Part shown: positions 56,686 through 64,000 of the stretch, in pieces
Layout of the letters: every line of letters begins with the position of its first letter
Position numbering within the stretch: position 1 is the first letter of the stretch
Program-made: the position numbers and the translations under genes
Source of the DNA: Saposhnikovia divaricata
Taxonomy: Eukaryota; Streptophyta; Magnoliopsida; Apiales; Apiaceae
NCBI GenBank assembly: GCA_036435485.1
Contig: CM071598.1
Span: 205,013,148 to 205,077,147 of the forward strand
DNA length: 64,000 bases
Direction of reading: 5' to 3'
The notes under the pieces: model-generated
Database searches by the model: none
Seen by the model: only the letters and a program-made list of their open reading frames with translations
Told to the model about the DNA's origin: nothing

Positions 56686-56952
56686 TTATTATATAAAAGC
56701 AGAAACGTTAAAAGTTTGGTACTTCAGGAATTTACTTAATTACCCTTTCTTACATATTAATATATTTTTACCTAAATACCCTTACTTACTTCTATTTATA
56801 TTATTGTATTAAAACCAAATATTACTATTTTAGCCTTATCTTTAGATTAATTTAGAAATCAGATTTGGATGATTTTACTACCTTACTAATATATTAGTAT
56901 ATTTTTACCTTAATACCCTTACTTATGTCCATGCATTACTACATTAACACTA
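56686..56952 (+). mobile_element. Helitron 5' fragment
   Basis: TTATTATATAAAAGCAGAAA and GTTTGGTACTTCAGGAATTT match Helitron 5' regions. Truncated by LTR C. Confidence 0.5.
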
Positions 56953-57839
56953 TGTTCCCGAATCTAGGATAGAAAAGAAAAGAATAGTAAATGAGAAATT
57001 TTCTCTTCTCTCCAAATCTTTCCAAAAGTGAGAAGAAAATTTTTGAGACAAATATATAAAGAGTTTGAAAAACATATGACAGAGCCTACTGTAGTTCGAG
57101 GATCCAACTCAACTTAAATTAGTATGTAATAGTAACTAATATGTAAACTGTCACAGGAAACTCAAATAGTGATATCTATCAGAAGAAAGAAGAATGTCAG
57201 TCTATAGTTTTGATGTTTTACACTGAAAGAAGATTCAGTCAGCTGATCAAGCCTTGGTGTAGCATTGAAGCAAATTGATCTATTTAGAGTGACAGAGATT
57301 TCTACAGTGACGATGTCAGTACAGAGTAAAAAGATTGGAATTTAAGAGAGATGAGAAAAGGAAGAGGACCACATTTTAAAGTCAGAAATGAAGAATCATC
57401 AGTGAAGTTAGTCGTTCATGAACCAGACAGTACATCGAACGTCAACAAAAATTAAATGGTAATTCTTTATTATTCAGAGTGGTTCTGAAAGTATTCAAGA
57501 CAATCAAAGAATTAATTATTCTTTCTTATTTAATTAAATCAAGTAATTGAGTTAATTAATAAATTAATTCATCATGAATTAATTTGTTTATTAAATTAAT
57601 TATAAGAGTAATTAAGTAAGAGTAATTAATTAAATAGAATTAATTCTATTTATTAAATGATTTAAGCTAAATCATTTAATTCGAATAAACTGAATTATCA
57701 AGACATTTCAAAGATTGTCCTGCTAATTGTATTGGTGAATTAAAAGCAATTGTCTTGCTGATAAGATTTACTAAATACAACATCAAGATATAGTATGTAT
57801 TGCCGATTGTCTTGATAATACAAAAGCTGCCAGTACAAG

Positions 57840-58060
57840 TTTCGTCTTGCCGATTGTCTTGTTAGTTCAGAATATGTTAAAGACAAGCATGTCTTGCCGA
57901 TTGTCTTGCTGTTTGAGAATCAAGCCACCAGAACAAGATATGTCTTGTCGATTGTCTTACTGATTGAGAAGCAAGCCACCAGAACAAGATATGTCTTGAC
58001 GATTGTCTTGATGAGCAAAAAGAAGAAGCCGTCAATACAAAGATGTCATACCGATTGTCT
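57840..58060 (+). repeat. Repeated TCTTGCCGATTGTCTTG motif in U3 of LTR C
   Basis: About five to six copies of TGTCTTGCCGATTGTCTTG with small changes, spaced 35-65 bp; two longer neighbours share GCAAGCCACCAGAACAAGA. They sit upstream of the TATA box, where enhancer-like repeats of copia LTRs lie. Confidence 0.8.
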
Positions 58061-58088
58061 TGATAGTAGAAAAAGGCAGCAGATTGCT

Positions 58089-58095
58089 TATAAAA
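58089..58095 (+). promoter_or_regulatory. TATA box of LTR C
   Basis: GCTTATAAAACAGAC downstream of the repeat cluster. Confidence 0.55.
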
Positions 58096-58561
58096 CAGAC
58101 AGAAGCTATCAGACAGAAAAACACCGAACTTCAACATATCAAATATATACACAGCAGCACCATTCTCTCTCAAATTACTCAAGAACAGCCCAAGCACATT
58201 AAATTTACTATAAATTCATAAGTTCCTTTTTTGTAACATTCTATCCATTAGAACTTGTTTGTTTATTGTTCTTGTATCACTAGCGAGTATTTACTCATAG
58301 TTCTTATCTTGATTTTTATTAACTAAATTAGAAAAGTTCATGTTGAATTTTCTAGTTAGTTTTTATTAACTTGATAATACTTTGTATTGATTTTGGAACA
58401 CCCATCAAGTTTAATATATTGTTATATTCAACTTGAATTAAGTTTCAATTTATTCCGCACAATATTTGTCTAAACCAAATTTAATTTAAAGGACAAATTT
58501 TGATAAAATGGTATAGATTGTATTCAACCCCCCCTTCTACAATCTTATCGGACCTAACAAT

Positions 58562-58573
58562 TGGTATCAGAGC
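58562..58573 (+). other. Primer binding site of element C
   Basis: TGGTATCAGAGC, exact initiator tRNA-Met complement. Confidence 0.92.
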
Positions 58574-58657
58574 CTATTGATTGACGTACGAATCAAGATC
58601 CTATTTTTATTCAATTAAAAATCTAGATCGAATTTTTAACTCTCTTAAAAATTCATC

Positions 58658-61525
58658 ATGTCTTCAAAAGTTAGAGCTGTTAAGATACCCATATTTGACA
58701 TGGAAAATTATGATATGTGGAAAAACAAGATGATATTATTTCTTGAAGTTGCTAATCCCAAATATATGGGTGTGTTGAAAAATGGACCAAAAATTCACAT
58801 AGTCCATGAAGAACAAGTTGTTCATGAAGGCAAAGTTGTTAATCCTACAAGAACTTATGCAAAGGACCCTGCTTCTTTCACTGCTGATGAAAAGGAAGAA
58901 GCTGGACTTGACATAAATTTAAGACTCATTTTAATAGATTCCCTTGACTCTGTTATGTACATCCATGTTGTCAATTGTAAAACTGCCAAATACATGTGGG
59001 AAACTATTGAAACCATTAATGAAGGAACAGATGAAGTTAGGGAAAACATGCTAGAAATCCTAACTTCTGAATATGAGCATTTCAGGTCAGGTCCTAATGA
59101 AGGTATTCAACAAGTGTTTGAAAGGTATAATAAGCTGATTAATAACTTGCAACTGTATGGCAAGTATTATACCAACAAAGAGATCAACATGAAATTTCTT
59201 TTGACTATGCCCACTCATCTAAAACATAGAATCACTGCCATTAGAGAATCCAGAGATTTAAATGTCGTTACTCTTAAAAGACTCTTTGGTGTTCTAAAAA
59301 CCTACGAACTGGAACAATCTCAACAGAAAGAAATCTATGGTAAAGGTAGAGTTGTGAATACATCTACAGCTTTGGTTGTTGAGACTCCTATTGAAGTGGA
59401 AGCTAAGTAGGGCTGTCAAAAAAATCCGACAAATCCTATATCCGTCCGAAATATCTGCATTCGTATCCGAGAAAAAGCGAATATTATCCGTATCTAAAAT
59501 AAAGCGGATATTATCCGTATTTGAATCCGGAGTATCCGAATCCGAAATGGAATATATATAATATTAAAATTATATAATTTAAGATTTTTTTTCTATTAGC
59601 ATGTATTGTTTATTTGTGTTTATTAATTAAATAATACATTTATACAAATTTTATATAATTGTAACAATATTATAGACATATATAAAAATTTCATTTGAGA
59701 TTAATATTTTAAAGATAATAAAATTAGATATTTAGTAAGGCGTTCACAGTTTTATTTTTTCTAAATGAAAAAAAAATTGTTTTGAAATCATCAATACGCG
59801 TCAAAAAAATCTGAAAAATCCGATATCCATCCGAAATATCTGCATTCGTATCCGAGAAAAAGCGGATATTATCCATATCCGAAACAAAGTGGATATTATC
59901 CGTATCCGAATTATCCGTTTGACAGCCCTAAAGCTAAGGTTGTTCAATCATACACTTCTGATAAGGAACAGTTTGAGGTTGAAGTTGGTCAAACACCTAT
60001 CACTCAGGATGGTGGAGAGTTCTTTTCTTTAGAAGAACTGGATCAGTTAGAAGATGAATCCATGGCGATGATGGTGAGGCAGTTTGGTAAATTCAGATTC
60101 AGAAGAAATCCCAAGTTCAGGTATAAGGCTAATACCAACAGATTCCAAAGAGGTGGTTCTTCATCCTCTAGTAGTAGAGGTGGATATAAAACTAGAACTG
60201 TTGATAGAAGCAAGATTCGTTGTTTCAATTGTAATGAACTTGGACATTTTGCTACTGAATGTCAAAAACCAAAACAAGGACAAAGGAGAGATTATGTTCC
60301 TGAAAAGAAAAAGATTGCAAAAGCCTATGTGGCTGCTTGAAAAAGCTGGGATGATACTGACAGTGAAGATGAAGAAGTTGGTAATCTAGCACTGATGGCA
60401 ATCTCTGACAATCCAACTGGTTCTACCTCACAAGTATAACTTACTAATGTTGAATTAGTAATGCATCTTGGTAGTACTTTGAATTGTCGTATAAGAGAAA
60501 ATGAAAGTATAATCTTGTTAAACACTAATCTTGAAAATCAACTGATAGAACTTAAAAAAGTGCACATTAATCATGAAGAGTAGAATGATCAAATGGAATG
60601 TCTTAAAAGAAGAGATAGAATCTTAAATGAAGAAATGTCTAAACAACTTGCGAGAATCAGTGAACTTGAAACTAAGGTTAGAGCTTACCATAATTCTTGT
60701 AGAACGTCTAAAGAGTTTTTAAACAGACAAGCTGTTGAGCAAACCATAGGAATAGGGTTTGGCTACAACGAAGCTGTTGGAATGTTAGGCATAAATTCTC
60801 CTAATCTTGTTAGTGCTGAAGAAAGGGGAATACCACATGTGCTTAAAAGTGTTAAGAATCCTCTCTTTAAGAAGTCAGTTGCAGAACCTCCAGACTTTAC
60901 TTCTTTAGTTATTCATGAGGAGATCCAAACTGAGGACATTGCTAAGGCAAATGTTTGTTCCAAACAAGTTGAACCTAAGGTACCAGTTAAGGTTGTTGAG
61001 TCAACTAGTTCTTCTAAGACTGGATTAGGTGTTAAAAATGTGAAGAAGAACAATAACATGTCTAACATGTCTACCATTCCTATTATTGATTCTTCTCATA
61101 AAGCATGTGGTGTTGTGAATTACATGTCTTGTGCTTTTAATATTATGTCTGCTTATTTTAATGGTAATCATGCATGTGCTGATAAGACTGCTTCTCGACA
61201 ACATATGAATTGAAACAAAAATGTTAGATCAAAGACCGCTAGTCCTCCTCAGGTTAGGAGAGAGACATTTGTACCTAAGCCTAAACAAAGTTTGAACACG
61301 GCTGTTTACAAAGTCAAATGTCCAGTCGTTGCTAAGAATGTTGTTGAAGGTAATGAGACATGGATACCCAAGATAAAACAAAAGCTTGTTAAATCTATAT
61401 ACAGGGTTAAGTGTCCAGTCTTTGTTAAAGATGTTGTTGTTAAGATTAAGAATGTTGTTTTGCCTGACAAAAGCCAATTCTTCAAGTACTCTGGACCCAA
61501 TCAAATTTGGGTTCCGAAGAAAGTT
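58658..61525 (+). pseudogene. Element C gag (interrupted by a hAT-type MITE)
   Basis: Starts MSSKVRAVKIPIFDMENYDM at 58658, 98 bases after the LTR. UBN2-type gag: LRLILIDSLDSVMYIHVVNC, YNKLINNLQLYGKYYTNKEI, LLTMPTHLKHR. Interrupted at 59408 by the MITE, after which it resumes in frame. Zinc knuckle CFNCNELGHFATEC (60221-60262) intact. Coiled-coil segment 60593-60700 (MSKQLARISELETKVRA). Stops near 60338, 60437, 60581 and 61211. The end, SGPNQIWVPKKV (to 61525), parallels element B. Confidence 0.85.
59408..59930. mobile_element. hAT-type MITE inside element C gag
   Basis: 523 bp; TIR TAGGGCTGTCAAA ... TTTGACAGCCCTA, perfect 8-bp target duplication AAGCTAAG (59400-59407, 59931-59938). Subterminal repeats of ATCCGTATCCGAATAT-type sequence on both sides. 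Removing it leaves the gag frame continuous. Eight-base duplication and TIR fit the hAT superfamily. Confidence 0.92.
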
Positions 61526-61539
61526 TAACCTATTTGTAA

Positions 61540-62570
61540 TTGCAGGGTGTGGAACAGGTGAATCGAGTTATGTGGATTTTAGACAGTAGATGTTCAAGGC
61601 ATATGACCGGAGATAGAGCCCTGCTGACAAATGTGGTGGAGAAAGCCGGCCCAGTCGTTACCTTTGGAGATAACAGCAAAGGTAAAATTGATGGATATGG
61701 CAGATTAAGAACCTGGAAATGTTATCATTGATGAAGTCTCTTTTGTGAAAGGACTTGAGCACAATCTGCTCAGTATTAGTCAATTCTGCGACAAAGGATA
61801 TGAGGTCCACTTCAATAAAAAAAATTGTCTGATTTCACACAAGAGAAATGAAAAGACACAACTGACTGGAGTTAGAAAAGGCAATCTTTACGTAGCCAAC
61901 ATGAACTAAGGAAGCACTGAAGAAATCTTGCTTCTACTCTAAAGCATCTAATGATGAAAGTTGGCTATGGAACAAGAAACTTTCTCATCTTAATTTCAAA
62001 ACAATGAATTCTCTAGTTAAAAGAGAGTTGGTGAGAGGTTTGTCTTCAATGGAATTCACCCAGGAAGGACTATGTGATGCTGTCAAAAAGGCAAGTTAAA
62101 AAGGGCAACTCACAGGAGCACTAACACATCCTTAATAACTAAACCTTTACAATTACTACATATGGATTTGTTTGGTCCATTTAATGTGATTTCAATATCA
62201 AATAAGAGATTTGCTCTTGTGATTGTTGATGACTTTTGAAAGTACACATGGGTCCTATTCCTAAATTCCAAATATGAGACTCCACAACTAGTGATTTATC
62301 ATATCAAGTTGATAGAGATAGATTCAAAGCATCCAGTGAGAGCTATAAGGTCAAATAATGGAACTGATTTCAAGAATGCAGTTCTAAATGATTTTTACAC
62401 TAAAAGGGGTATAACCAGACAGTACTCAGCTCCAAGAACTCCTCAGCAAAATGGGGTAGTTGAAAGAAAGAATAGAACCTTGGTTGAAGCTGCACGTACT
62501 ATGTTAAGTGAATCAAGGCTTCCATTGTACTTTTGGGCTGAAGATGTCAACACTGCATGCTATACCTAGA
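61540..62570 (+). pseudogene. Element C protease and integrase (catalytic changes)
   Basis: Protease motif reads WILDSRCSRHMTGD: the glycine after Asp-Ser is arginine. Frame changes near 61720 and 61905. Integrase zinc region LWNKKLSHLNF has Asn for the expected His. Core: LHMDLFGPFN, VDDF-stop-KYTWVL, then IRSNNGTDFKNAVL, where the second catalytic Asp is Asn, and TPQQNGVVERKNRT with Glu kept. YFWAEDVNTACYT precedes a stop at 62568. Not functional. Confidence 0.85.
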
Positions 62571-63764
62571 ATTGAATGCCTATCAATAAAGACTTGATGA
62601 AGACCCCCTATGAAGCCTTAACTGAAAAGAAACCAACACTCAAATACTTTCATGTATTTGGAACAAAATGCTTTGTGCTTAAAGAAGGAGCTGATCAAAA
62701 TGGAAAATTCGAGACCAAAGCACATGAAGCAATTTTTGTTGGTTATACAAGAAGAGATTATAAGGTGTATGTGATTGATCAACTAGAGATGATGGAAAGT
62801 GTCAATGTTACATTTGATGACACTAAACTTCCCAGTATCTAAACAGAAGATCCATCTGAAAAGTTAATGTTTGATGACATATCAGACTCGGATGAAGATG
62901 GTGACAATCCACCTGATGTTGTTGCTGATAATAATAATGATGATGATCAGGGTAATGGTGGTGGAAACAATGAGAATATTGGAGATACCACTGATACTCC
63001 TAAACAATCATCAAGTCAACCTGTCAACAACTCAGGGGGAGATAATGAAGGATCAACTAGTCATACTCAACCTCAGAATGAAGAACAAGGTGAATCGTCA
63101 AGATCTAATCTTCCCAGACAGGCTTTTTGGAATAGAGCTCATCCTTTTGAGTTGATCGTTGGTGATCCAGATATTGGTGTAAAAACTAGAAGAGCTTATC
63201 AGAATCAATTTAATTTCTCAGGGTTTTTATCTGAAATGGAACCTAAGAAAACTGAGGAAGCTCTTTCTGATCCTGATTGGGTGATTGCAATGCAAGATGA
63301 ACTCAAACAATAAGAAGTATGGAAGCTGGTACCTAGACCTAAAGACAGGAAAGTGGTTGATACTAGGTTGGTATTCAGAAATAAATTAGATGAAGATGGC
63401 ACAGTGACCATAAATAAAGCAAGGCTGGTAGCAAAGGGTTACTCACAAGCTGAAGGTATTGATTATGATGAGACCTATGCTCCAGTAGCAAGATTGAGGC
63501 TATCAGGATATTCTTGGCATTCGCAGCATTTTCTAACTTTAAAATTTATCAAATGGATGTCAAGAGTACTTTTCTGAATGGTAAGCTAGATGAAGAAGTA
63601 TTTGTAGAACAGCCACCTAGGAATTTTTGGACTATGTCTACTTTCTCTTCAAGGCTATCTATGGTCTTAAGCAAGCACCGAGAAAATGGTATGACGCTCT
63701 CTCTGAATTTCTACTTGAAAATGGTTTTACTAGAGGTGTCATAGACAAACCTCTCTTTACCAAG
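62571..63764 (+). pseudogene. Element C integrase end and truncated RT
   Basis: PTLKYFHVFGTKCFVLKEGA, then an Asp/Asn-rich linker (NNNDDDQGNGGGNNEN), RRAYQNQFNFSGF, DPDWVIAMQDELKQ-stop, RLVAKGYSQAEGIDYDETYA, frame changes near 63490 and 63610, KAIYGLKQAPRKWYDALSEF and GFTRGVIDKPLFTK, where homology ends. YVDD is not reached. Confidence 0.85.
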
Positions 63765-64000
63765 TGTAAGGACTCGATTTATGCCTCGGCCAAACCTATC
63801 CTCGGTACGCCAAGAACAAGTTTCGGTAGTTCCTGCAAAGAGAAGAATGCGAGGGTGTTACCCCCCGATTCACCTCCGGTGTGAGAATCAGTAAAAATGT
63901 AGTGGAAATGTGTAAAGCTTATGTGAACCAGTGTATCTCAGTGTGTGTGATTGTGTTTATCACCTGATAATTGTGTCTATTTATATTGTGTCTATGAGTA
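63765..64000 (+). repeat. Probable start of a further LTR
   Basis: Copia RT homology ends abruptly at TGTAAGGACTCGATTTATGC, a typical LTR start. The sequence that follows (GCCTCGGCC, CACCTCCGGTG, GTGTGTGTGATTGTG) is unrelated to element C and runs off the window. Confidence 0.45.

Larger units (their letters stand above)
56953..58559 (+). repeat. 5' LTR of element C
   Basis: The end TCGGACCTAACA at 58559 is fixed by the primer site. The start TGTTCCCGAATCTAGG at 56953 is my best estimate (about 1.6 kb). Contains AATTAATT palindromes (57545-57690), TCTTGCCGATTGTCTTG repeats (57840-58060) and a TATA box. Confidence 0.7.
56953..63764 (+). mobile_element. Element C: Sirevirus-like Ty1/copia retrotransposon, 3' part missing
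   Basis: LTR, primer site, gag with coiled coil, protease, integrase and the first part of RT, all in the order of element B, with which it shares motifs throughout (WVPKK at the gag end, HMTGD protease, GVRTRRA-like linker). It is cut at 63764, within RT, by a probable new LTR. Multiple stops. Confidence 0.85.

Noticed and set aside
57877..58202. Overlapping open frames with repeated RQSARH/ATRTRYV residues
   Set aside because: Made by the 17-mer repeats in the U3 of LTR C.
1..64000. tRNA, rRNA or other structural RNA genes
   Set aside because: None recognised; tRNA-like matches are only the primer binding sites of retroelements.

Overview
This window looks like repeat-rich intergenic DNA from a plant nuclear genome, most likely a eudicot; I cannot place it more finely. 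The evidence is plant-type Ty1/copia (Tnt1-like and Sirevirus-like) and Ty3/gypsy (Tat-like and Athila-like) retrotransposons, Helitrons with the usual plant termini, Stowaway, Tourist and hAT miniature elements, a nuclear insertion of the plastid psaB gene, and decayed pieces of two plant genes (ACC synthase and GDP-mannose 3,5-epimerase). No intact cellular protein gene is evident. Almost everything with coding potential is a broken retroelement.

Layout. 1-924: ACC synthase pseudogene (minus strand), broken at 925 by a Tnt1-like copia element (A, 925 to about 5586) whose 3' LTR is truncated. About 5587-11869: Sirevirus-like copia element B (minus), lacking the RT/RNase H core and its 3' LTR. 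11870-15627: Helitron pieces (minus) and a triplicated TIR element. 15646-19140: Helitron remains, a poly(A) retroposon with 17-bp target duplication, AT-rich DNA, and a TIR element carrying a dense ACGT-core array. 19150-21080: a GDP-mannose epimerase exon fragment split by a solo LTR of the B family. 21735-23975: a long foldback element. 23976-26640: the least repetitive stretch, with one possible small gene. 27577-30778: an inverted copy of the 12.5-15.6 kb TIR-element/Helitron block. 31066-31870: a second member of the retroposon family at 16.3 kb. 32988-42074: an Athila-like gypsy element (D, minus) encoding only gag and protease, with psaB plastid DNA inside its 5' LTR. 42.1-45.3 kb: Helitron ends, a degenerate gypsy LTR (F) with a Tourist element, and a LINE tail. 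45280-54514: a structurally complete Tat-like gypsy element (E) with two LTRs, a 5-bp target duplication, dual RNase H and 2.5 kb of 3' tandem repeats. 54515-56952: Helitrons and a Stowaway element. 56953 to about 63764: a second Sirevirus-like element (C) carrying a hAT-type miniature insertion. 63765 to the end: the probable start of a further LTR that cuts element C.

Nesting gives a relative history: B into a Helitron, E into another Helitron, the solo LTR into the epimerase fragment, the hAT element into the gag of C, and the Tourist element into LTR F. All five stop codons I checked in E, and a stop in ACC synthase, fit C-to-T (or G-to-A) changes, as expected from deamination of methylated cytosine in silenced repeats. 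The observations I rate highest are the captured epimerase exon, the ACGT-core array in a mobile element, the 91-bp higher-order repeat of 10-bp monomers, the 3-kb inverted repeat, and the non-autonomous poly(A) retroposon family.
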